DNA of 64,000 nucleotides from Roseovarius arcticus (GTDB taxonomy: Bacteria; Pseudomonadota; Alphaproteobacteria; Rhodobacterales; Rhodobacteraceae): assembly GCF_006125015.1 (NCBI RefSeq), contig NZ_SZZN01000001.1, positions 1,240,001 through 1,304,000 on the forward strand. The letters are read 5' to 3'. The position numbers were made by a program, and so were the translations under genes. This document shows positions 55,434-63,636 of the stretch, piece by piece. The first letter of the stretch is position 1. Each line of letters begins with the position of its first letter. Under the pieces are notes generated by a model. The model made no database searches and was not told where the DNA came from. It was given only the letters and a program-made list of their open reading frames with translations.

Positions 55434-55887
55434 AGCGCTCTGGATCGTCAGCAAAAAGGTTGAAAATATTGAAGCCGAGTTGATTGGTTACTTCACGAGC
55501 AACGATCGTTCGATGGCAAGTTTCTGGGTCTCTCTCGAAACAGAGTAAGCACGTGGCCGCAGTGCTGACGGTATCCTTCAGATCCTGAAGCGCGTCCTGC
55601 GCAGCATCTGTTTCGATATGGTCGCCATAGATCGAGCGGAAGAGATCAAATTTGCCTGCTCGGGCCGCTTCCCTACCAGGTTTCGGATCTCCAAGTGCGA
55701 CGAAATGAATGTATTCAATGCCTTCTTCGGTGAGGCGTTGGGCAAGCTTTTTCTTGGAAAAACCGGGTTTGCGTGAAACCGCAACCGCGCGCACGTCAGC
55801 AAGCTGCCGGACTCCGGCTGCCTTCAGAGTCCGAACGAACCTGTCAATATCTGTGCCCTCATAGCCGACCGTGAATAGAATGCTCAT
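55372..55887 (-). CDS. DUF488 domain protein
   Basis: A 171-residue protein of the DUF488 family. It opens MSILFTVGYEGTDIDRFV and shows the family hallmarks DVRAVAVSRKPGFSKKKLA and LLCFERDPETCHRTIVA, with a conserved Cys-His arrangement. ATG 55887 overlaps the preceding gene's stop by 4 bp, while its 3' end overlaps the downstream gene by about 60 bp. DUF488 biochemistry is poorly known; members occur in defence islands. Confidence 0.85.
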   Translation of the reverse strand: MSILFTVGYEGTDIDRFVRTLKAAGVRQLADVRAVAVSRKPGFSKKKLAQRLTEEGIEYIHFVALGDPKPGREAARAGKFDLFRSIYGDHIETDAAQDALQDLKDTVSTAATCLLCFERDPETCHRTIVAREVTNQLGFNIFNLFADDPERYVRHSSKLPRFHPSESVTAA

Positions 55888-56324
55888 GCCTGTATCCTTT
55901 TCTTGAACCCTAACACGCCCGAATCTTCTCGTGAATCCCCTGAATCGCTCTGTCTTGACCAACGCGCCCTCGGTCCTAGCCAATGTTGCAAGTGGTTGGT
56001 ATGGAAGGCCCATTCTGCAGGCAACGGTTTCCGAAGGATCTCCAAGGTGAACTCAACCGGCTGACGACCATCGAGAATCGCCTCGACGATGTCGGGCGAG
56101 AGCTGTGTAAGCCGCATCGTTCTCGTAAGGTACGATGCTGCGATTCTCTCATGCGAAGCCAGCTCCGCAATCGTCGTAAATTCACCCGCCTCGAGCATCC
56201 TTTGCCAGCGAAACGCTCGCGCCAGCGCCTTGATCAATGTTTTGTCTATCTTGCGCTGGCTGGATGCCCCCTCCGGCATCTGCATTTCCTTGCGGCCGCC
56301 TCGTTTCACATGGCGGAACGGCAC
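55884..56324 (-). CDS. Small protein resembling the C-terminal tail of large serine recombinases
   Basis: A 146-residue basic protein. The segment RGGRKEMQMPEG and then KALARAFRWQRMLEAGE, IAELASHERIAASYLTRT and IVEAILDGRQPVEF match the HTH-like tail found after the catalytic domain of large serine recombinases, and in stand-alone regulators. No catalytic serine domain precedes it. It starts at GTG 56324, with GAGG about 10 bp upstream; ATG 56285 is an alternative. It is the first gene of the DUF488 operon and may be its DNA-binding component. Confidence 0.6.
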   Translation of the reverse strand: MPFRHVKRGGRKEMQMPEGASSQRKIDKTLIKALARAFRWQRMLEAGEFTTIAELASHERIAASYLTRTMRLTQLSPDIVEAILDGRQPVEFTLEILRKPLPAEWAFHTNHLQHWLGPRARWSRQSDSGDSREDSGVLGFKKRIQA

Positions 56325-56347
56325 GTGCAGGAAGCCTCAAGCTCATT

Positions 56348-56842
56348 TCACCTTGTTAAGCTCAACATCGGCTGGAGTTGCCGTGGCTGTCTCGAAAAAT
56401 AGACATCCATCTGCTGGATTTGTTCCAGCGAGAAATAAGCAGGTTCCTCCCCTTTGCAGGCCTGCTTATGATCTCTCTGAAAAAATATCTCGAATTCTTT
56501 TGCCCTTCCTTGCCACGATCCGATCCCTCCGTTCAGCTTTGGCAATGTGCTGGTGAACAAATCTTTGCATTGATCATCCATAGAATAGCTGAGGCCCAGT
56601 CGCTCCGCTGCCCACGACCTGACAGCGCCATACATGTAGTAGATGGGGTCACCCTGAGTTTTTCTAAGGTACATTGGCGGCACTGCCTCAGGGCCTTCGC
56701 TACGAACCCTCCAATTATGCAGGGTCGCTGATGTCACGCCAAGCAGGGCTGCGGCTTGCGGGGCAGACAGCAACCACCAAGGGGGAATAAGCGGCCATTT
56801 GACTGGATTCTTGAACAGGTTTGATCCTGAAATTTTGCTCAT
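56348..56842 (-). CDS. Excisionase/AlpA-like HTH protein
   Basis: A 164-residue protein with an N-terminal MerR-type helix-turn-helix around residues 25-46 (LSAPQAAALLGVTSATLHNW). The rest has no recognised domain. Its start faces an 85-bp inverted-repeat structure (56900-56984), next to the replication genes. By position it may be the regulator or directionality factor of the element, as AlpA is in P4-like satellites. Confidence 0.6.
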   Translation of the reverse strand: MSKISGSNLFKNPVKWPLIPPWWLLSAPQAAALLGVTSATLHNWRVRSEGPEAVPPMYLRKTQGDPIYYMYGAVRSWAAERLGLSYSMDDQCKDLFTSTLPKLNGGIGSWQGRAKEFEIFFQRDHKQACKGEEPAYFSLEQIQQMDVYFSRQPRQLQPMLSLTR

Positions 56843-56899
56843 ATTTATCTCGGATTATTTGTCAAAGGGCTTGGCGGCGGCAAATGCCATGTATGTTTG

Positions 56900-56984
56900 G
56901 TGTAGGCCGTGTAGGCTCTAACCCTAACTTCCCTACTATTACTTTTCTCTGGAAAGTTAGGGTATAAGACTACACTACCTACAC
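56900..56984. repeat. Nested inverted repeat with paired GTGTAGG iterons (candidate ori/operator)
   Basis: Two direct GTGTAGG copies, 9 bp apart (56900 and 56909), are mirrored by CTACAC and CCTACAC, again 9 bp apart (56970 and 56978). Between them, ACCCTAACTT (56921-56930) and AAGTTAGGGT (56954-56963) form a perfect 10-bp inverted repeat around an AT-rich centre. It spans the end of the D5 helicase gene and the promoter of the HTH gene. Confidence 0.7.
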
Positions 56985-58595
56985 TGCTAGAGAGAGAGGG
57001 CGTTCGCCGCAGCTAATACCTGGCCAGACCTTACCCTTATTAGTTCGCGTTTGCTGAATCCTCGTTCGCTTCACGATCTCCGATTTAAAGATTGGTTGGC
57101 TGATTGCCTTGGTGCCGTTCGATTGGGACCAGCGTTGATACTTCGAATACAAACGGCTTGCTGTTACAGATCCTTCGGGGTCGAGCACGCATTCGTCCTC
57201 GATAAAGGACTGGATCATATCCGATGAAACCATATATCGAGCAGCTTCCTGCTTTATAGTTTCAGGAATATTGAGCCCAAACGCTTGATAATCCTTCAGT
57301 CCTTGAAGCAAGCGGTTGAGAATGCCGCTCCCTTCCACCCGCAGCTTCGCAGGCAGATCGCGGTCGCAGTCATCTTCTGGCACCACCTTTTCAAAAGGCA
57401 GCAGGATCAGTCGACGCCCCAGCGCTTGATCGCCTCCGTCGACGACAGGAAGCGCATTTGTCGCCATAAACATGACGCACTCTGGCTTGAACTCAAAATG
57501 TTCCTTGTATAGGGCGCGAGCCGAGATAATATCCCCGCCAGTGATGCGCTTTATCAGAGCTGTATCGAGGATCTCGCCCGTCGCTAGTTCGGATGTTGCA
57601 ACCATCCTTGCTCCTTTTAGGCGGGCGAGATCATTACGAATTCCTGCGTTTTTCTGCCTTATGAACGTGCTCGGCTCAGCATTGCAGGCGTAATCATCGA
57701 GAATATACGCAATGATATCGATCAGCGTCGATTTCCCGTTGCGACCAGGGCCGTGGAAGATCGCAAAGACTTGCTCCTTAGGATTGCCAAGCAAAGCGTA
57801 CCCAAACAGGCGAAGCGCAAAGCGCTGAGTCTCTTGTGAAAGCGCTGATGCCATGAAGCTGTCAAAAACGGGGCATATAGCGACTGGATCGTATGCCACC
57901 CCGGCCAGTTTGGTTGAATTGTCATTGGCACTGTGCGGTCGTAACTCGTGATCTTCGAGGCCAAGAGTACCGTTCAGCAAATTGAGCTCGCCGACGGATC
58001 GATCAAAATCGCCAAACGAGCGCATGATATTGGGATCCGTCGAAAGAAGGTCGAAAACCCTATTAACCTTTGGCGCCGAAAGGAGCTGCTTGGCACTTTT
58101 CATTGCGTCAATGTCACCCGATTTTTTTGCTGCGCTAGCAAGCTCTTCAAGGAAGCGCTTGGTTTGTTCTTTCGCATGCGCGCCCTTGGGATCGTCTACC
58201 CAGCGCGCTCCATCAAAGCGCATCCAGCCCGTAGTGGAGGTTTGACAGGACGTACCTGCAATCTTGAGGGCCACTAGGTTTGACAGGGGAACGTCATCAT
58301 ATTCGATTTTCGTTCCAGCTTCATATCCCGATATACTGCGGGCGATTCCCCAAACCTCATCGTCTGGTAGCGGATAGGATGCGGTCGCGTTTAGGGCCAA
58401 CAAAGCCGCATATAGCTGGTCTGCATCATAGCCGTGGTGAGCACGAAGGAAGCCCGCCATGCTGGTAAGGCTATTGTTGCGTGATCCAGCTGATAAGGGG
58501 CGCGTTGGAGCTGAATTAGTGTTTGCCGCGACTAGTTTTTTTGAAGCCAGTTTGTCGATCAGCTTTTGTGGTGGCAAAGGGATTTGATTAAGCAT
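56979..58595 (-). CDS. PriCT / D5-type phage-plasmid replication helicase (P4 family)
   Basis: A 538-residue protein. A primase C-terminal 1 (PriCT) domain lies near the N-terminus (about 38-92). A D5_N region follows, and then a superfamily 3 helicase with Walker A GPGRNGKST (282-290) and a second acidic motif around RMVATSELATG. Such proteins initiate replication of P4-like satellites, plasmids and islands. The ATG lies 8 bp inside the end of the primase-polymerase gene. In relatives the two are often one polypeptide. Confidence 0.88.
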   Translation of the reverse strand: MLNQIPLPPQKLIDKLASKKLVAANTNSAPTRPLSAGSRNNSLTSMAGFLRAHHGYDADQLYAALLALNATASYPLPDDEVWGIARSISGYEAGTKIEYDDVPLSNLVALKIAGTSCQTSTTGWMRFDGARWVDDPKGAHAKEQTKRFLEELASAAKKSGDIDAMKSAKQLLSAPKVNRVFDLLSTDPNIMRSFGDFDRSVGELNLLNGTLGLEDHELRPHSANDNSTKLAGVAYDPVAICPVFDSFMASALSQETQRFALRLFGYALLGNPKEQVFAIFHGPGRNGKSTLIDIIAYILDDYACNAEPSTFIRQKNAGIRNDLARLKGARMVATSELATGEILDTALIKRITGGDIISARALYKEHFEFKPECVMFMATNALPVVDGGDQALGRRLILLPFEKVVPEDDCDRDLPAKLRVEGSGILNRLLQGLKDYQAFGLNIPETIKQEAARYMVSSDMIQSFIEDECVLDPEGSVTASRLYSKYQRWSQSNGTKAISQPIFKSEIVKRTRIQQTRTNKGKVWPGISCGERPLSLAV

Positions 58596-59063
58596 TTGTA
58601 CTCTCCCAAGTATAACGGTTTCCAGATTTGTGGATTGAAGGTGGGGCGATTACATAGCCGCCATTAGCACGCACATCGAGGTTTGGACCAAGCTTGCTGG
58701 CACTGCCGCCGACTGGTTGATCGGGCATCTGCATGTAAATGTGCCAGCCGCCACTGCCAGTTCGGACAACGGCCTCACGGGGCAGGGGGCCAGTTTCGGC
58801 CTCCAAGCGTTTCAGTGCGGCCTCGCCCTGCTTGTCTGCCCCGACATCCACGTCGAGGATGAGTAGACCCGACACTGACCCCGTAGCGATAGCGACGTTG
58901 GCTTCCGGCCAATTAGTCCACCACTGCTGAACTGTGTCGGGGTCAGTAGAGGCGGCCTTGAAACCACCCGCGACCATCGGGTGTTTACCTGCGGGGCCAC
59001 AAGTCGGATTGCCACACGTGCATTCACCGTGCTGGATGCTGTGGGCAGGGAATACCGCCCAAC
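58588..59063 (-). pseudogene. Bifunctional DNA primase/polymerase N-terminal domain, 5'-truncated by IS21
   Basis: The encoded sequence has SIQHGECTCGNPTCGPAGKHP (a Prim-Pol zinc-like segment, shown in part) and the catalytic ILDVDVG and GSGGWHIYMQ motifs. Its beginning is lost: homologues have an N-terminal aromatic GW-VFP segment of 15-25 residues before the visible WAVFPAHS. The reading frame continues into the IS end to an ATG at 59130, giving a chimeric N-terminus (MRGVKIGRRLPRQWG). Whether that product works is unknown. Confidence 0.75.
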
Positions 59064-59150
59064 TGTGTTTCGGCGTGCAAAACTGACCCCATTGACGGGG
59101 TAATCGGCGTCCAATTTTGACCCCCCTCATGTTTCATCTAACCATCCGTT

Positions 59151-61118
59151 GTGCGGCAGCGGATGGAGGGGGAGTTGAAGCGAGTGGATACGATTGCGCG
59201 GGTGCGTCGGGCGTTTCATGTGCAGGGCTGGTCGATGAAGCGCATCGCCCGGGAGTTGCATTTGTCGCGCAATACGGTGCGCAAGATCCTGCGAACGGAC
59301 GAGACCGATTTCACATACGAGCGGGAACACCAGCCGATGCGGCGGATCGGGCCATGGCGGGCTGAGGTCGACCGGTTCCTGGTGGCCAATGAAGGCAAAC
59401 CATCGCGTGAACGGCTGACGATGATCCGGATCTATGAGGAAGTTCGGGCGCTTGGCTATGAAGGCAGCTACGACGCAGTTCGACGCTATGCCAAGACATG
59501 GTCGAAGGCGCGCGGGTCAGCTGCAGCGGAAGCATATGTGCCGCTCTACTACGCGCCGGGCGAGGCTTACCAGTTTGACTGGAGCCATGAGATCGTGCTG
59601 ATCGGCGGCGTCACGACGACGGTGAAGGTCGCACATGTCCGGCTGTGTCACAGTCGGATGATGTTCGCGCGGGCCTATATGCGTGAGAGCCAGGAGATGG
59701 TGTTCGACGCGCATGAGCGCGCCTTCGCCTTTTTCAAAGGGGCCTGCACGCGCGGCATCTACGATAATATGAAGACAGCAGTCGAGGCAGTCTTCATTGG
59801 CAAGGAGCGGCTTTATAACCGGCGGTTTCTGCAGATGTGCAGCCATTATCTGGTTCAGCCGGTCGCCTGCACCCCGGCGTCCGGCTGGGAGAAAGGTCAG
59901 GTCGAGAACCAGGTCGGCCTTGTTCGCGAGCGATTTTTCACGCCCCGGCTTCGGGTCAAAAGCCTGGACGAGCTGAACGTCTGGCTACTCGACAAGTGCA
60001 TCGCCTATGCCAAGGCGCACAAGCATCCCGAGCGCAGTGATCAGATGATCTGGCAAATGTTCGAAGCGGAACGCGCGACCCTCGTGCCCTATGTCGGCCC
60101 GTTCGACGGGTTTCATTCAGTTCCGGCTTCGGTGTCGAAGACGTGCCTCGTCAGGTTCGACAACAACAAGTATTCGGTCATCTCAACAGCCGTCGGGCGG
60201 CCCGTCGAAGTCCACGCCTATGCCGAGAAGATCGTCATCCGACAAAATGGCGTTGTCGTGGCCGAACATCCCCGCTGCTTCGGTCGCAACGAGACGGTCT
60301 ATGATCCCTGGCACTATGTCCCTGTGCTGGCGCGTAAACCCGGTGCGTTGCGCAATGGCGCACCGTTCCAGAACTGGGTGCTGCCAACTGCGATGGCCGA
60401 CGTGCGGCGCAAACTCAAGAGCGTCAGCGACGGTGATCGTCAGATGGTCGCCATTCTCGGCTGTGTCGCTGGTGATGGCATTGTCGCCGTCGAGGCGGCC
60501 TGTCAGGAGGCGCTGGCACAAGGCGTGTTCTCGGCGCCGGTGATCATCAACATCCTCGCCCGCAGCCGGGATCATACACCACCGCCATTGCTTCTCACCC
60601 CCACCGCGTTGCGACTGACCCACGAGCCCGTGGCTGATTGCGCACGCTATGACAGCCTCAGGAGAACAAGTCGCTATGGAACGCACCGTGTTCTGGAACT
60701 GATGGGAACCCTCAAACTCTACGGGATGCGCAGTGCCTATGACGAGGTCATGGCCACGGGCATCAAGCGCCAGTTCGAGCCGCCGCGCATCGTGGGAGAT
60801 CTGCTGCAGTCGGAGATCGCCGAGAAGCAGGCGCGCTCGATCAAATACCAGCTCACCGTGGCGAAGCTGCCGCTCGCGAAGGATCTGGAAGACTTCCACT
60901 TTGCGGACACGCCGGTCAACGAAGGGCTGGTGCGCGATCTCGCCACCGGCACCTTTGTGGCCGACCAGCGCAATGTCGTTCTGATCGGCGGCACTGGCAC
61001 CGGAAAATCGCATCTGGCGATCGCAATTGCCCGGGCGCTGATCCGCAATGGCACACGCGGCCGCTATTTCAACGTCATCGACACGGTGAACCGGCTCGAT
61101 GCCGAGACCCGCGCTTAA
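59151..61118 (+). pseudogene. istA: IstA transposase frame fused to IstB by a frameshift
   Basis: The first two-thirds (to about residue 505) is IstA: HTH (KRIARELHLSRNTVRKILR), then the DDE residues in YQFDWSHE, IYDNMKTAV and GQVENQVG. The rest continues without a stop into IstB sequence ([18 protein letters not shown]). At 60676 the usual IstB start reads ATGGAACGCACC where ATGGAACGCCACC is expected. A one-base loss thus joins the frames, and a second lesion at 61115-61120 ends the frame early. Confidence 0.8.
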
Positions 61119-61405
61119 GCAAGCAGGGGCGCACCGCCGATTACCTGACACGCCTCGACTTCATCGTGCTTGATGAGTTGGGGTATCTGCCCTTCGCCCA
61201 AGCGGGCGGGCAGCTGCTGTTCCATCTGATCAGCAAACTCTACGAGCGCACATCCATCATCGTCACAACGAACCTCGCCTTCGGTGAATGGCCGTCGGTA
61301 TTCGGGGATGCCAAGATGACGACCGCGCTGCTCGATCGGCTTACGCATCACTGTGAGATAGTCGAAACCGGAAACGAGTCCTGGCGCTTCAAAAACCGCG
61401 CCTGA
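60676..61405 (+). pseudogene. istB: IstB ATPase helper, frameshifted
   Basis: The AAA+ helper has Walker [12 protein letters not shown] near 60983 and Walker [12 protein letters not shown] near 61165, but these are in different frames. Around 61115, TAAGC replaces the expected GGC codon, adding two bases and an in-frame stop. The C-terminal part is readable from 61166 to 61405 (ending WRFKNRA). The gene therefore cannot make a full-length IstB. Confidence 0.8.
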
Positions 61406-61535
61406 TCCCAACCGATCAAGGTCTATCCCGCCTCCGCAACTTGATCAGCTAAGTCGGGACAGACCCTGATCAACACACCACAAGGGGGTCAATATTGGAT
61501 GCCGATATGGGGTCAGTATTCAGCGCCGATTGACA

Positions 61536-61779
61536 TTCTGCGCTTTGGTTAAATGTAACCCGTCACATTGGGAGACCTACCAGCAATAGGCCGCGAAACT
61601 CTAAAAGGCCAGGTGAAGGGCCGGGTTATGTAGATGTGAATGGCTGGAATTTAGGCCGCGCTTCGGGACGTTTTTGGGGGGTCCTAAAGTCTTCAATTTA
61701 TCCCAAAGATGTTGACGTCAGACCCTTCACCGTATGATCCGGATTTCGCGGAGCGTTGTGAAACAGTGTCCAAATCGAG
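61536..61779. other. Gene-free island right end
   Basis: I see no gene, terminator or repeat here other than GTGTCC at 61766, shortly before the right att core. An integrase, usual at this position, is absent. Confidence 0.5.
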
Positions 61780-61791
61780 CTCCCGCAACCA
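61780..61791 (+). repeat. 12-bp direct repeat CTCCCGCAACCA (right att core)
   Basis: It is identical to the tRNA-Met 3' end at 46091-46102. The following sequence up to a terminator looks like the normal downstream region of a tRNA gene. Confidence 0.65.
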
Positions 61792-61816
61792 AATTTTCCA
61801 ATTAAACCAACGATCT

Positions 61817-61838
61817 AGTGCCCCTCGGGGCACTTTTT
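61817..61838 (+). terminator. Rho-independent terminator after the right att site
   Basis: AGTGCCC / GGGCACT around a CTCG loop is followed by TTTTT. It lies 25 bp after the CCA of the att core and is probably the original tRNA terminator. Confidence 0.75.
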
Positions 61839-62380
61839 GCGTTTCGGAGCAAAGCCACGGTGCTACACTGGTGCTGCGGCAGGGCGCAAAGCGGTGCGCC
61901 AAAGGCACGGCCGGTTCGAAAGCGGCAAAGGCGGGATGCAGATGCGCTCTGCAGACGCTCTGCGCTCAGCTCTCGAAGGGGAGGGCATTCAGTTTCTCGC
62001 AACCGGCGATATAGCCAACGCCCCGGGCGTGACTTTGCAAAGTAAGGCTACGTGACCCGGAGGGGCAGAGCGATGAAGTGTGAACTGCTCCAAGTTTGCC
62101 GCAGGCACTAGCTCATAAGTAGGATGGAGTTGTTCAGACGCGCAACTCCTTGAAATGGCCGCCTCGAGGCTAATTGTGCGAGTTTTCTCGATTTCGAATT
62201 GCAATCTGCTTCGGCTTGCACAGCGCGAGGGTTAGGTCCGTGGCGCCTTTCAGTCGTTATAGGCACAATGCATACCGCCTGGCATTTCCGATATTCGTCC
62301 GGTTGGTCCGGTAGATAGTGGCAATCTATTTGCTCTGCGCTCCACGGGTGTTACCGAGGGGGCAAGCATGGGAGACAACA
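61839..62380. other. Gap with an XRE-like fragment upstream of the histidine kinase
   Basis: Apart from the fragment at 61936-62055 I see no gene in these 540 bp. The last part must hold the kinase promoter. No clear repeat or riboswitch is visible. Confidence 0.45.
61936..62055 (+). pseudogene. 3' fragment of an XRE-type regulator gene
   Basis: The frame reads MQMRSADALRSALEGEGIQF and ends NAPGVTLQSKAT. This resembles the tail of small XRE-family HTH regulators, which end in an RxALExAGVxF...PGVxL segment. The helix-turn-helix itself is missing and the sequence upstream is not protein-like, so it is probably a remnant. Confidence 0.35.
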
Positions 62381-63622
62381 ATGAACGACAAGACGCTGCG
62401 GCAAGCCGTCATTCAGGATCATACCGCCTTTCTGGCGGGTGAGCATGACTTTCAGTCCGATATTCAGATGCTCGCGGGCAGCGATCTCGTCGGCACCATC
62501 CTCGAAACGGTCATGCTGGCCACGAACATGCGTTTCGCAGCCGTCGCGCGGGTGACTGCCGACCGCTGGGTCGCTTGCCGCACTGTAGACGAGGTCAATT
62601 TTGGCTTGGTTGAGGGCGATGAGATAGAGATCCAGTCGACCTTTTGCCAGTCAGTCCGCGAAACGTCCAAGAAGGTCCTATTTAACGATACTGCGACTGA
62701 CGACGTTTATGGAGACCATCCCATCGCTGCCAAGTTCGGCATTGTGAGCTATGCCTCGATCCCGATTCACCGCAGCGATGGGAGCTTCTTCGGAACACTT
62801 TGCGCGATCGACACGGAGCCCCGCGACGTTAAACACCCGCGCGCGGTTGCCATGCTGGAGATGTTTGCGAATGTCATTGGCCAGAGCCTAGAGACAGAGG
62901 AGCGACTGGAAGCACAGGAACAATTAGTAGCGCAGGAGCGCGAGTTGGCCCGTATTCAAGAAGAGTTCGTGGCTGTCCTCGGCCATGATCTGCGCAACCC
63001 CGTGGCGGCGCTCGATGCCGGGTTTAGGCAACTGGACAAGGAGCCATTGACCGACAGGGCGCGAGAAATCCTGCCTTTAATGCGATCTTCGCTGCATCGC
63101 ATGAATGACCTGATCGAGAACATCATGATGCACGCTAAGGCACGGCTCGGAGGTGGCATCCGTATTTCCGCCACGCCGGAGGCGCCGCTGGCCGAGGCCA
63201 TTACCCAGATCGTCGAGGAGATCCGCGTGGCATCTCCGGAGCACAAGATCCTACTTGATCTGTCTTTCGACCGGCCAGTCAGCTGCGATGCGCCCCGCGT
63301 CGCGCAGGCGATCTCAAATCTGTTGTCGAACGCCGTTCGCTACGGGACACTTGGCGCGCCGATCAAGGTGCAGGGTCTGATCAGCGAGTGCAGCATAGAG
63401 ATCAGCGTGGCCAATCAAGGCGAGGCCGTGCCCAACGAACTGCGGGGAAACTTGTTCCACCCGTTTCAGCGCGGCGCTTGTGCGAATGGAGAGGGCCTGG
63501 GGCTCGGCCTTTACATCGCTTCCTGCATCGCAGTCGCCCATGGTGGTGAAATCGAAGTGATCTGCGAGAGCGGGACCACTACGTTCGCTTTCAAGGTGCC
63601 TGTGCTGGTAGCGGCCGCCTGA
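62381..63622 (+). CDS. GAF-domain sensor histidine kinase
   Basis: A 413-residue cytosolic kinase with no membrane segment. The GAF sensor domain covers residues 25-175, a linker coiled coil spans about 180-215, the HisKA H-box is VLGHDLRNPVAALDAG, and the HATPase has N-box ISNLLSNAVRYG and G-box GEGLGLGLYIA. GGGAGA precedes ATG 62381. No response regulator is adjacent. Light, redox or small-molecule sensing via GAF is possible, but the bilin-binding Cys of phytochromes is not recognised. Confidence 0.9.
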   Translation: MNDKTLRQAVIQDHTAFLAGEHDFQSDIQMLAGSDLVGTILETVMLATNMRFAAVARVTADRWVACRTVDEVNFGLVEGDEIEIQSTFCQSVRETSKKVLFNDTATDDVYGDHPIAAKFGIVSYASIPIHRSDGSFFGTLCAIDTEPRDVKHPRAVAMLEMFANVIGQSLETEERLEAQEQLVAQERELARIQEEFVAVLGHDLRNPVAALDAGFRQLDKEPLTDRAREILPLMRSSLHRMNDLIENIMMHAKARLGGGIRISATPEAPLAEAITQIVEEIRVASPEHKILLDLSFDRPVSCDAPRVAQAISNLLSNAVRYGTLGAPIKVQGLISECSIEISVANQGEAVPNELRGNLFHPFQRGACANGEGLGLGLYIASCIAVAHGGEIEVICESGTTTFAFKVPVLVAAA

Positions 63623-63636
63623 TAAGGTCCGTTTCG

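Larger units (their letters stand above)
59064..61535. mobile_element. IS21-family insertion sequence (decayed)
   Basis: The terminal sequences start TGTGTTTCGGCG at 59064 and, on the other strand, TGTCAATCGGCG at 61535. Both read into ACTGACCCC, and each is followed by a second inner copy with TTGACCCCC. The content is istA and istB. The 8 bp next to the two ends differ (cgcccaac versus ttctgcgc), so no target duplication is visible. It interrupts the primase-polymerase gene. Confidence 0.88.
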
